A stretch of 64,000 nucleotides of DNA. It comes from Bacillus sp. BHET2 (GTDB lineage: Bacteria > Bacillota > Bacilli > Bacillales > Bacillaceae_B). Position 1 is the first letter of the stretch; the number at the start of each line of letters is the position of its first letter. The position numbers were made by a program, and so were the translations under genes. The notes below the pieces were generated by a model. The model did no database searches and had not been told where the DNA came from. It worked only from the letters and a program-made list of their open reading frames with translations. This document shows positions 51,534 through 60,447 of this stretch, in pieces. The stretch is from assembly GCF_005938125.1 (NCBI RefSeq), contig NZ_VCQN01000001.1:620001-684000 (forward strand), read 5' to 3'.

Positions 51534-51941
51534 ATGACATTAAAAAAGTTGAAAAGTATCCTGTTTATGCTGCTTGGTTTCATATTCATGGTCTTCGGGA
51601 TTGCAGGTATCGTACTTCCGGTTCTGCCGGGGGGACCGTTTTTCCTATTATCCCTTTACTTCTTTGCCAAGAGTTCCAAGCGGATGGAAGCCTGGTTTAA
51701 AAGCACAAAGATCTATGAGAAATATGTAGTAGCCTTTCTTGAAAAGAAAGGGATGACAAGGAAAGAGAAAATCAGAATCAACGTGACAGCTGATTTCTTT
51801 ATTCTGCTTTCGATCCTATATGTGGATATTCTTTTCGTTCGGATCATCTTAATCGGACTTGCTCTGTATAAACATTATTATTTCATCAAGAAAATCAAGA
51901 CGATTCAGCCGGAGTCGTATGCAGTGGAGAAAAGCCAGTAA
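51534..51941 (+). CDS. YbaN family (DUF454) membrane protein
   Basis: 135 residues with the DUF454 signature: G-I-A-G-I-V-L-P-V-L-P-G-G-P-F-F-L-L-S-L-Y-F-F-A between TM1 and TM2, then W-F-K-S-T-K-I-Y-E-K-Y. Three or four TM helices. The family is widespread and uncharacterised. AGGGGAAG precedes ATG. Stands in the small-membrane-gene run. Confidence 0.88.
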   Translation: MTLKKLKSILFMLLGFIFMVFGIAGIVLPVLPGGPFFLLSLYFFAKSSKRMEAWFKSTKIYEKYVVAFLEKKGMTRKEKIRINVTADFFILLSILYVDILFVRIILIGLALYKHYYFIKKIKTIQPESYAVEKSQ

Positions 51942-52045
51942 TCATATGTATTACTGGCTTGATTAATGTTGAAAGATGTTACTGGTTTCAAGCTAACACA
52001 CAAAATGGAATGTAGGGCGTGCTTACTCTATGGGGGGATGAAAAC

Positions 52046-52861
52046 ATGAGGAAGTTGTTGATTATTGGTGCGAGTGGATTAGTAGGCAAAGCGTTATGGG
52101 AAGAGTGCAAAGATCAGTTTGATGTATATGGGACATATTCATCCAGACCAATGGATCTCCCTAAAGACAAACAGTATCAATTAGAGATGAGCGAAATTGG
52201 GGAGGTTACAGACATCATCCAATCGATCGGACCCGATGCCATCGTTTCATGTGTAAGGGGAGACTTCGATCAACAGCTCGAATTTCATAAAAAGCTTGCT
52301 TTGGAAGTAGCAAACACCAACTGCTCGGTCTATTATGTTTCGACTGCTAACGTTTTTGATGGTGACTTCACTAAGCATCATACAGAAATAGATACACCGA
52401 ACGCCTCATCACCTTATGGACAGTTTAAAATTGCCTGTGAAACACTCCTTCAACAAGCATTATTAGATCGTGCCGTTATCATTAGGATTCCGCAAATTTG
52501 GGGAAGACAATCTCCAAGATTAGATTCTATTAAACTAGGAATCGAAAAGAACCAAATCGAGGTATACAGAAATTTAGAATGTAACCATCTATCTGATATA
52601 CTCCTAGCAAGGCAGCTGAAATACATTATCACCAATCAACTCAAGGGGATTTTTCATCTTGGTGGGGTGGATATGATGCCTCATGATCGCTTTATTCAAG
52701 AACTAGTGATGAATTTTTCTGACAAAGAAATTACCTTTACATATCAATTACTTCAACAACATCCGGAAACGTATTATTTTGGATTAAAGAGCGTTAGAAA
52801 CGAACTACCAAAGAGTCTATTGAAGACGAATACAAGCATGATAGAAGATCTCGTGAATTAA
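52046..52861 (+). CDS. RmlD-like sugar-nucleotide reductase
   Basis: 271 residues from ATG 52046 (GGGGGGATG before it). A Rossmann fold with G-A-S-G-L-V-G near residue 8, Y-V-S-T-A-N-V-F-D-G, and catalytic Y-G-Q-F-K (Y-x-x-x-K) of extended short-chain dehydrogenases. It is closest in pattern to dTDP-4-dehydrorhamnose reductase. No other rhamnose gene is nearby, so it may serve another sugar or nucleotide reduction. Confidence 0.8.
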   Translation: MRKLLIIGASGLVGKALWEECKDQFDVYGTYSSRPMDLPKDKQYQLEMSEIGEVTDIIQSIGPDAIVSCVRGDFDQQLEFHKKLALEVANTNCSVYYVSTANVFDGDFTKHHTEIDTPNASSPYGQFKIACETLLQQALLDRAVIIRIPQIWGRQSPRLDSIKLGIEKNQIEVYRNLECNHLSDILLARQLKYIITNQLKGIFHLGGVDMMPHDRFIQELVMNFSDKEITFTYQLLQQHPETYYFGLKSVRNELPKSLLKTNTSMIEDLVN

Positions 52862-53077
52862 ATATATTGCGCTAATGAGAATTCCTTACTCTCAGATTTA
52901 ATAGAAGAATGGCTGTCGGGGAGTGAAGTCAGAATGGATAGACTTATATGGCTTCTTAAAAGGAAGTAAATACTATCTGAAGAAAGTTTACTAAATTGTT
53001 ATACCCATGCAACGTTTTGTTATTAATTTTCCTCTAGTATAGTGGTGCATGAAAAAAATGTTTGGAGGTTTTAGACC

Positions 53078-54642
53078 ATGTACCGCTCTTTACTAAAGAC
53101 TGTCATTGTATCGGCATTATCACTTTCTACTGTTCTTACAATTGGAGTACAGCATCAAGATGCAAAGGCAGCAAATCCTCAAGAGACACTTTCAATTGGT
53201 AAGCTACATTTACCTGAATCACGAAGTACACAACAATTAACCAGGGGAGTTACACACACAGAGATTACTAGAGGGTATGCTTCAGATCAATCATTTTATA
53301 CGGTGGATGTAGCTTTTGGGACACAGAGGAACAAGCCAAAACACTTATTCATGAACTGAAGAAAAAAGGATACAAAGCAAAACTTCATAAAGTTAAGAAT
53401 AGACACTCGCAATTTACAGATGTAAAGAAGAAAAAAATCGGATATGTGGTCCGTACAGGGGAATTCAAAGAAGAGAAATCAGCAAATGATTTTGCTGATC
53501 ATCTGAAAACTCAAGGATTTGAGAAAGCGAGATCCACTTTTTCGGAATATGATGGAACAATAAAATCAACGGGACCATGGCAAATTGATGTTCTTGAGAT
53601 TGATCCTGAAGAATTTCAAGGTGAGCTGACGAATTCACTGGCAAAAGATAAAATTACAGGTCGCGAAACCGTATCTTCTATGGCTAATCGGAATCAAGCA
53701 TTGGTCGGGATAAATGGAGGCTACTTTGTCGTAGGGTCAGGTGATGGGGTTCCTGGTGATCCGGCGGGGATTTCTGTAGTAAATGGACAATTAATAAGCG
53801 AAGCGATTGGAGATCGTACAAGCCTTATTCTCTCCAGTAACAATGCAGAGATCACAAATACCTCCACTTCATTAAAAGTCGAAACTAAAAGTGGCGAAAG
53901 CTCGGTGATTGATGGTATCAACCGGAAACCTGGATTGATCCGTAGCTGCGGTGGGGTAGAGGACAAGGAAACCAATCTACCAAAGCATGATGTGACATGT
54001 ACTGATCCTGACGAAATCATCGAATATAACGCCTATTTCGGTGATACTACTCCTAAAGGAAACGGGTTCGAGGTCTTACTTGATGAAAAAGGGGAAATTA
54101 TTGAAACATACTCCGAGCGAGGGCACAGAATCCCTGCGAACGGCAGTGTGCTTTCAGCGACAGGAGACCAGGCAGATTGGCTGAAAAATAACATTTCAGC
54201 AGCTGGGACGTTGTCGATTACCAGAACAGTAACAGCTGATGGAAAGCAGGTTAAGAATTTAGCTAATTTAGATATCATTGGCGGAGCACCTCAACTCCTT
54301 GACGAAGGAAAGGTAGAAATTCAGGCAAAAGAAGAGGGATTTGCATGGAGCAATGACTTCTATTATCATTTTGCACAATATCGTCATCCCAGATCATTTG
54401 CAGGCATAAAAGAAAACGGACATATTTTATTCATCACTGTAGAGGGGCGTAACCCTGAACAGAGCATTGGTGTCAGCTTCTTTGAAAGTGCCCAAATCCT
54501 TCAGTCTCTTGGAGCGGTAAAAGGAATGAACCTTGACGGTGGAGGCTCATCGGCGATGGTCGTTAATGACAAACTTGTAAACCAACCGTCAGACGATACT
54601 GGTGAACGACCCGTATCAGATGGCATTCTTATCTTGAAATAA
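53078..54642 (+). pseudogene. secreted SPOR plus phosphodiester glycosidase, frameshifted
   Basis: The first part (53078-53359) has a signal peptide (M-Y-R-S-L-L-K-T-V-I-V-S-A-L) and the start of a SPOR-like repeat; the second (from about 53318, in another frame, to 54642) continues the SPOR repeat and then a phosphodiester glycosidase (NAGPA-type) domain with A-L-V-G-I-N-G-G-Y-F and N-L-D-G-G-G-S-S. Reading one extra T in the run at 53314-53317 joins the two frames (F-Y-T-V-D-V-A-F-W-D-T-E-E). Either a true frameshift or a homopolymer sequencing error. The GGAGG site before 53078 is good. If intact, it is an exported enzyme acting on glycan or cell-wall phosphodiesters. Confidence 0.85.
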
Positions 54643-55138
54643 TTATATAGGGATAAATAATGATCAACAAAAAGAGGCTGTGACAAAAGTCTTCAAGGCA
54701 AGGGGAAATCCACAGCGGTGTTTCAAGACTAAATACTTTTTACTGTATCGTTTGGCCATCTGGTCCATGCGTTTCATTTACAGTTTGGACAGTAGTTAAC
54801 GAATTCCCAAGTGAATCCAGGCGTTTTGCAGAAGAATCTGAACTTAAAAGCACCTATGAATAGTTTGCATTTTCGTCTTAAACTATGAAGTCGATTAATG
54901 GAAGGTCGATTTCTGATAGTCAAAACAATGTTATCTTGAATAATAATAACTTTGTATAAAGGATTTTTCATCTTGTCATAAGAGGATCAACGTTTATTCG
55001 GTTGCCAGCCCGCCTTTTTTGCCACTAGACATCCCATTGTAGCTGATAGGCTGCTAGAAATTTTTTTACTATCAGACGTCTGTCCCTTTCAAATCTACTA
55101 AACTTGCATAAAGATAGTAGTAGAAGGGAGGGATAGTT
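54643..55138. other. intergenic stretch after the frameshifted gene
   Basis: Contains an imperfect hairpin AGTCTTCAAGG...GTTTCAAGACT (54689-54730) that may be a terminator, then AT-rich sequence. A 65-codon minus-strand frame (54774-54971) with a C-P-N-C end lacks a ribosome site; it is not called. Confidence 0.4.
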
Positions 55139-55690
55139 ATGTTAAAAAACAACATGATGTACTTTGATTCAGCAGGCAAAATGGTAGATAAACTTGATAT
55201 CCAACGGGAAAGCTGCAACCGTACCCTAGAGTACTGCGCAACTGCAATTGTTCCGGATGGATATACTTTCAAGTTTACGTCATTCGATTCCTTCGCGGCT
55301 TGCTCTGATTTGAGTGAGCTTGTTTGTATGCTTGAAGAGCAGGAGGCAGAAGGGACAGTTGAGAACCCATGCGGCGGCACGTTGAAGTGTCCTGTTGCGA
55401 TCGATGCCGTTCGTCTGATTGGGACTGCTAGATTTCATATAAATATAGGAGACTTAACACCGATTGAAGGGGGACTTCAAATTGGTCAACTGCCATGTAC
55501 CCTTGCAAGTGATGTCTCCGTGCCGGTCAACCAAGTGATCCAAACGATTTGCAAATCAGAATATTGTCAAGGAACTTGTTTTGATTCAGTTGGTGCATTC
55601 GCATTTGCTCCACAAGTCATCATAGATGCTTGCGGACGACAGATTGTGACCATACGAGGCGGATTGTTCCTGCGCTTTATCGGGTGTTGA
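55139..55690 (+). CDS. cysteine-rich protein, possibly spore-surface
   Basis: 183 residues, no signal peptide or TM helix, GAAGGGAGGG before ATG. Twelve Cys are spread evenly (R-E-S-C-N-R, E-Y-C-A-T, A-A-C-S-D, E-Y-C-Q-G-T-C) and the chain is beta-rich. A cytosolic, Cys-rich, beta-type protein in a spore former suggests a disulfide-linked coat or exosporium part, as inference only. I do not recognise the family. A weak hairpin follows at 55704. Confidence 0.65.
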   Translation: MLKNNMMYFDSAGKMVDKLDIQRESCNRTLEYCATAIVPDGYTFKFTSFDSFAACSDLSELVCMLEEQEAEGTVENPCGGTLKCPVAIDAVRLIGTARFHINIGDLTPIEGGLQIGQLPCTLASDVSVPVNQVIQTICKSEYCQGTCFDSVGAFAFAPQVIIDACGRQIVTIRGGLFLRFIGC

Positions 55691-55788
55691 TTAGGAGAAA
55701 ATGAAAACGGGAGCCATTTCGGTCCCTTTTATTGTAGACAGCCATCTCATTGGATGGAATTAGAATTCTGTACAAGCTAAAAGGTTAC

Positions 55789-55827
55789 ATAAAGAAAGAC
55801 AGCAGAATCCTGCTGTCTTTCTTTATG
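55789..55827. terminator. bidirectional terminator
   Basis: ATAAAGAAAGACAGCAG and CTGCTGTCTTTCTTTAT form a perfect 17-bp stem with T runs on both sides, between convergent genes. Confidence 0.9.
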
Positions 55828-57958
55828 AACAAACCGACACTACCTGATTCCGTCCATTCTTTTTAGCTTTATAAAGCTGTTCATCCGCCATCTGAATCAT
55901 ATCATCAATCGTGATAAAGCTTAAAGGCTTACTGCTGCTAAAACCGATACTGATTGTTAAGTAAATGGCTGTACCATTTTCTAGCTGCATAGCTTCCTGA
56001 CGAAATACATCCAGTATGAGGTTAGACCACCCCAACGCCTGTTGTTGATTGGTATTTTCCATGAAGACGATAAATTCTTCTCCCCCGAAACGTCCAACAA
56101 TGCCAACATCATCGAATACTTTCTTGATGAGTGCCGCTGCAAACGTAATGGCTTGATCGCCGATTATATGTCCATATGTATCATTGATATTCTTGAAGTG
56201 GTCTATATCGATCAACAGGAGAGAAACGGGCTCAGACTCTACATAGACTTCATTGGCTTTCTCCAGAAAATATTTTCGATTGAACATATTCGTTAAATGA
56301 TCCTGCATGGCGGACATCTGTAGCTTCTCGAGTTCCCCTTTTTGAACGGCGAAAGCAGTGAACTGTTCGATGAATGCGGGGAGAAAGCTGTCCATAAATG
56401 AAAGGTCGATTTCTTCTTGTTTACTCCAGATGACAAATCGCCCATTATGGGATCCGCATGAAATCGGAACAGTAAACGTCGAGCCTTCTAGGGTGTCGAC
56501 TCCAAATGCGTCACCATTTTGAAAAGAAATAAATTGCTCTATATAGTATTTCTCTAAAACTGCCGGTACATTGACCTTCGAGATCACTCTCCATATGGTG
56601 CCGTTCTTTGAAAGATAGAAGCCCTTTTCAAAATGGGTGACATCCATTAAACAGCGTAACCCTTCTTTGGATAATGAATCAAGCGAGCAAGTGGCAGACA
56701 TTTCTTTAAGAGCATTTTGGAGGAAGGTATGGGCATAATATTTCTTTGTTTCATCCTCTTTTTCTTTTCTCATCCGATTAATTTTGTCCGCCAGACCGAG
56801 TGAGAGCACCAGAACCTCTACGACTACCCCGAATTTCGGGGCAAATAGCGTCAGGTGTGTTAAGGGTAGTAGTTTGTACGCCGCAAATAAGTTGAGTAGA
56901 ACTCCTATGAAGAGGAGTGACCAAGCAATAATATAGAATGTGGCTTCTCTTGTTTTCAACCTCACTCTAAAGGCAATGGCCATCAGAAATACCACGAAAA
57001 TGGTAGCCATGACAGTACTGATCATCGTCATCGTCCCAATCTTCACGAAGAAAGGGAGGACTAAGCATAACCCACAAACCGTATTGAAAATCGTGACAAC
57101 CTTATCAACAATTGGTGCATTCTCTTTCAACTGAAGGAAATGCCTGGCGAATAGAAGGGCAAATAAGCAAGACCATAAGATAAAGAAGGAATTGGATCTA
57201 AGCGCCCACCAAGGAAAATCCCCCCATACAAACTGAAAGGCAAACCCATCCCAAATCGCCTGCAACATTGTAAATCCTGAAACAAACAATATGTAATAGA
57301 GATAACTTTTTTCCTTTAGAGAGAAAAACAAGAATGAATTATATATGATCAGAGCGATCATGATACCGTAGAAAACGCCCAGGATCAATTGGTTCTGATT
57401 GTTGGCTTCTGAGAACGCAATCGGATCCCAAAGAGAAACCGGTGCTTGAAAGAAACTATCGGTTTCGATTTTTAAAAAATAGGTTGTTGACGCTTCCGGC
57501 AGAAGGTGAAGTGTAAATACAAGATTACGATGTTTATAGTCTCGTATGCCGAAAGGATAGCGGTATCCGATTGTATCACCCTTTTTCAGTCGGTCCGTCT
57601 CTAACGTATATAACGTGACCGAACTAAGGTGGGGCTTCTTGATTTCAAGCAGAAGGTCCTTCTGCTCGACAGAGGCATTAGCAAGGTTCACTTTCAGCCA
57701 ATAAACTGTATCTGAAATATCCCCGGATGGATTGGTTTTAGCCAAGGGAACAAACTCCCTGCTATGTTCGATGATTTCGTTCTCGGTTAAGTGATCTTGA
57801 TCTATTAATACCTCTAGCCGGTTTGAAAGATCCATTTCTTGAAGGCTTTCTGGAATGACGATTGATTCATTGGACTCAGTCGCATATGTATGTAGAATGG
57901 GTGCGCACATCCCGAAAAAGGCAAAGGTTATACAAAAAAGCAATATGTATTTTTTCAT
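55823..57958 (-). CDS. 7TM-DISM diguanylate cyclase
   Basis: 711 residues from ATG 57958, with TAGGAG 7 bases before it. Signal/TM start, a 7TMR-DISMED2 extracellular carbohydrate-binding-like domain (about 40-175), seven TM helices (about 185-380), a GAF-like linker region (about 410-540), and a GGDEF domain ending the protein. The active site is G-G-E-E-F near residue 625; the I-site RxxD is not present (K-V-F-D instead), so product inhibition may be weak. It would make cyclic di-GMP in response to an external ligand. Single gene. Confidence 0.9.
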   Translation of the reverse strand: MKKYILLFCITFAFFGMCAPILHTYATESNESIVIPESLQEMDLSNRLEVLIDQDHLTENEIIEHSREFVPLAKTNPSGDISDTVYWLKVNLANASVEQKDLLLEIKKPHLSSVTLYTLETDRLKKGDTIGYRYPFGIRDYKHRNLVFTLHLLPEASTTYFLKIETDSFFQAPVSLWDPIAFSEANNQNQLILGVFYGIMIALIIYNSFLFFSLKEKSYLYYILFVSGFTMLQAIWDGFAFQFVWGDFPWWALRSNSFFILWSCLFALLFARHFLQLKENAPIVDKVVTIFNTVCGLCLVLPFFVKIGTMTMISTVMATIFVVFLMAIAFRVRLKTREATFYIIAWSLLFIGVLLNLFAAYKLLPLTHLTLFAPKFGVVVEVLVLSLGLADKINRMRKEKEDETKKYYAHTFLQNALKEMSATCSLDSLSKEGLRCLMDVTHFEKGFYLSKNGTIWRVISKVNVPAVLEKYYIEQFISFQNGDAFGVDTLEGSTFTVPISCGSHNGRFVIWSKQEEIDLSFMDSFLPAFIEQFTAFAVQKGELEKLQMSAMQDHLTNMFNRKYFLEKANEVYVESEPVSLLLIDIDHFKNINDTYGHIIGDQAITFAAALIKKVFDDVGIVGRFGGEEFIVFMENTNQQQALGWSNLILDVFRQEAMQLENGTAIYLTISIGFSSSKPLSFITIDDMIQMADEQLYKAKKNGRNQVVSVCS

Positions 57959-58220
57959 AAAATGACTCCTAGTTTTACTCAATATTGTATGATTATACCA
58001 TAGAATTTTTATAATAAAATTGAAAAAAAAGATGAATTTTAAATCCTACGAGTCCTTATTCAGGTAGAGGGTGCAGGGACCTACTGCCTGCAAGGTTAGG
58101 GTATTGTCTTTTATAAATGAAGTAATCATTGAGACATACTATCTTATCTGGAAAAAGGAATATATATATTGCATTATGACACATATATGTTACCATATGC
58201 AGGAGAGGTGTTGGGGTTAT

Positions 58221-58424
58221 ATGGAAAACAAGGTGAAGGTTTCTCGTGTTGGCATGAAGTTAACCCAGCAGGAACTTGCAGCGAAGGTGGGGGTCACCAG
58301 ACAAACAATCAGTTTAATTGAAAAAGGGACTTACAACCCCTCATTGAATCTTTGCTTGGAGATTTGCTATGCCGTTCACAAAACGCTTGATGACGTGTTT
58401 TGGATTGAAAAGGGGGAGGATTAG
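58221..58424 (+). CDS. small Xre-type HTH regulator (2), YozG-like
   Basis: 67 residues: M-K-L-T-Q-Q-E-L-A-A-K-V-G-V-T-R-Q-T-I-S-L-I-E and Y-N-P-S-L-N-L-C-L-E-I-C-Y-A-V. Very close to the protein at 47087-47281. ATG 58221 lies behind AGGAGAGG / TTGGGG; the longer frame upstream adds only non-conserved sequence. The membrane protein starts 1 base after its stop. Confidence 0.88.
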   Translation: MENKVKVSRVGMKLTQQELAAKVGVTRQTISLIEKGTYNPSLNLCLEICYAVHKTLDDVFWIEKGED

Positions 58425-58425
58425 G

Positions 58426-58845
58426 ATGAAAAAAATAACGGACGAACGACTGGTACTGCAAAATTTAAAGAATATGAGAGTCCTGTTTTTATTTCAAAAC
58501 TTTGGCATGATGGGAATTCTCGCATACGATTTCCTTACAAGGGGTCTAGACGGGATGACGGATAATCCCCTTTGGTACCTGTTCATTATGACAAGCGTTG
58601 TATCAGCTTATCTGTCAATGAGCATTAGTGTCGATCATGAAGAGAGTAGCAAGTCACCAAAGAAGAGACTGGGTATATCCATTGTTGTGGTCGTCACCAT
58701 AGCGTCCATCTTCGCTGTGCTCACATCTCTATCAGAAGGCTATGATCCGGTTGATGGTGGGTTGGTAGGTCTAGTCCTGTTCGTTTGTGGCTTGATACCT
58801 GTACTTTATGTTTATTCCATAAGAAAAAAGAGGATGAAAGAGTGA
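58426..58845 (+). CDS. four-TM membrane protein of an Xre cassette (2)
   Basis: 139 residues, GGGGGAGGATTAGG before ATG, coupled to the Xre gene. It begins K-I-T-D-E-R-L-V-L-Q, the motif shared with 46649-47083, then four hydrophobic segments (about 19-37, 45-62, 80-97, 112-128). Length, topology and partner are the same as in cassette 1. Function unknown. Confidence 0.75.
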   Translation: MKKITDERLVLQNLKNMRVLFLFQNFGMMGILAYDFLTRGLDGMTDNPLWYLFIMTSVVSAYLSMSISVDHEESSKSPKKRLGISIVVVVTIASIFAVLTSLSEGYDPVDGGLVGLVLFVCGLIPVLYVYSIRKKRMKE

Positions 58846-58866
58846 ATCAATTACATAATGATGTAG

Positions 58867-58910
58867 GAAAGGTCCGTCCTTGAACGAGTTAAAGGACGGA
58901 CCTTTCATTT
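58867..58910 (+). terminator. GGTCCGTCC hairpin, terminator-like repeat
   Basis: GAAAGGTCCGTCCTT and AAGGACGGACCTTTC form a perfect stem after cassette 2; core shared with 22867-22919. Confidence 0.75.
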
Positions 58911-58945
58911 CTTGTTGCATTCAATTCCAGCATTTGCTAATATCT

Positions 58946-59020
58946 AACTATAATGTATTGCAATATAGTTTGGAGGCGGATTTCTTTTTTTGATTAAGTA
59001 TATTGTATTACAACATAGTT
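58946..59020 (+). promoter_or_regulatory. twin palindromes before the PadR gene
   Basis: Two 25-base palindromes (58946-58970 and 58996-59020), each running AAxTAT...ATAGTT around TGTATT. Their starts are exactly 50 bases apart, about five helical turns, so two PadR dimers could bind the same face and loop or cooperate. The PadR gene starts 29 bases after the second. Confidence 0.7.
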
Positions 59021-59048
59021 ATTCACCAAGATGGAAGGGGGAACTGTG

Positions 59049-59372
59049 GTGTCATCTAGTCAATTATTAAAGGGAATCCTTGAAGGTTGCTTGTTGTCCA
59101 TCATTGCTAAAGGCGAAGTGTATGGCTACGAAATGATGGAGAAACTTGCGGAAAATGGATTTAAGATGGTCAAAGAAGGAAGCATTTATCCTTTGTTGCT
59201 TCGCATGAAGAAAGAGGGGCTTGTGACAGCCGAGCAGAAAGAAATGCCTTCAGGCGGCCCGAAGCGGAAATATTATTACATCACTCCAAAAGGGGAAGAG
59301 GAATTGGAGAATTTCAACATAAGGTGGAAAGAAATCTCTGGAAGCGTGAATCAACTACTGGAGGAGGAGTAA
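59049..59372 (+). CDS. PadR family regulator
   Basis: 107 residues from GTG 59049, behind GAAGGGGGAAC. Winged HTH of the PadR-s1 type: L-K-G-I-L-E-G-C-L-L-S-I-I, Y-G-Y-E-M-M-E-K-L, E-G-S-I-Y-P-L-L-L-R-M-K-K-E-G, and P-K-R-K-Y-Y-Y-I-T-P-K-G. Short PadR proteins followed by HAAS-type membrane genes control themselves and their partner. The next gene starts 2 bases after the stop. Confidence 0.9.
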   Translation: MSSSQLLKGILEGCLLSIIAKGEVYGYEMMEKLAENGFKMVKEGSIYPLLLRMKKEGLVTAEQKEMPSGGPKRKYYYITPKGEEELENFNIRWKEISGSVNQLLEEE

Positions 59373-59374
59373 GC

Positions 59375-60145
59375 ATGAATCTGTCGAAAAAGAGCGAAGA
59401 CTTTTTAGGGAATTTAAGAATGTATCTAATTTCAAACGGGAAGTACGAAAATGAAGTGGAAGACATTGTCGGTGAGTTAGAGGACCATTTATGCGAGGCA
59501 GAAAAGCGCGGAAAGAGTGTAGAAGAGGTAACCGGGTTGACACCAACAGAATACATGAATCAAATTTCTAAAGAGATGCCCTTCGATTACAAGAGTATAT
59601 TCAAAAACATTGCCATGATATTGATAGGTGCATTGTCCTTTATCGTCTTGGGTGATGCCATAAGTGGTGACATGGACTATTCCCTAATCGAATTGATCGG
59701 TTATCCTCTTGTTATGGTTGGCTTCCTATTCCTCACTTCAGCTGTGTTTAAGTACATTTCTAGTCGTCCTATGTCCAAGAGAAGAGAGTGGGCCCTCCTA
59801 TATATCCTTGGAGGTCTACCGATATGTGTATTGACAGGATTATTATTTCTCAGTCAAATCATCGAAACACCTGTCTTATCTCTCGGGGGAACAGCGAGGA
59901 TGTTGGCTCTGATCCTCACAATTGCTTCCATTATTGGAGTGTCGCTTTGGTCAAAAAGCTGGATCATGATTGTATTGGCCATTCTCGTCTACGTGCCGGA
60001 AATACTTCTTCAACATAGTTCGTTAGGGGAGAAAGCCAAACTCATAGTTACAGCCTTCCTTCTTCCTGTGTGTATGGGTGGATATTTTCTTTTCATCTTT
60101 ATTATAGGAAAGAAGAAGGAAAAGCAATCGAAACCAGTGATGTAA
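59375..60145 (+). CDS. HAAS-domain (DUF1700-like) membrane protein
   Basis: 256 residues from ATG 59375, with GGAGGAGG just upstream. Residues 1-65 form the helical HAAS motif (V-E-D-I-V-G-E-L-E-D-H-L, E-A-E-K-R-G-K-S), followed by six to seven TM helices. HAAS proteins pair with PadR regulators and are thought to bind or titrate them at the membrane. Role here unproven. Confidence 0.82.
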   Translation: MNLSKKSEDFLGNLRMYLISNGKYENEVEDIVGELEDHLCEAEKRGKSVEEVTGLTPTEYMNQISKEMPFDYKSIFKNIAMILIGALSFIVLGDAISGDMDYSLIELIGYPLVMVGFLFLTSAVFKYISSRPMSKRREWALLYILGGLPICVLTGLLFLSQIIETPVLSLGGTARMLALILTIASIIGVSLWSKSWIMIVLAILVYVPEILLQHSSLGEKAKLIVTAFLLPVCMGGYFLFIFIIGKKKEKQSKPVM

Positions 60146-60447
60146 AGGTGGGATTGATCAGGGTGTTACCTTTAAGGTAGCGCCTTATTAGCTGTAGGTT
60201 GATTCGGTATAGGTTTAAGTAGCGCCTTTTTAAAGGGAAGAGTTTGTATTAATTAAGACGAGAAATTAGACGCGAAGGAGGAAGGCGATTCTTACCGTAG
60301 CCTGTGATCGTTCTTGTTCATAAACTGTTGCTGCGGGGTGTGTAACGGTCAGTAATTAATTTTGAAATATTCTCTATTTTCATATCTTCTTTGCTAAAAT
60401 AGACTAAGAGGAAAACGACATCGTAAATGGATGGGAATGGTACGAAA
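60146..60447. other. intergenic stretch with short repeats
   Basis: Direct repeats of GTAGCGCCTT occur at 60178 and near 60220, and TACCTTTAAGGTA (60167-60179) is a palindrome. Nothing else is recognisable before the third five-TM kinase. Confidence 0.4.

Noticed and set aside
54774..54971. Minus-strand 65-codon frame ending C-P-N-C
   Set aside because: No ribosome site and no homology recognised. The C-x-x-C end is suggestive but not enough.
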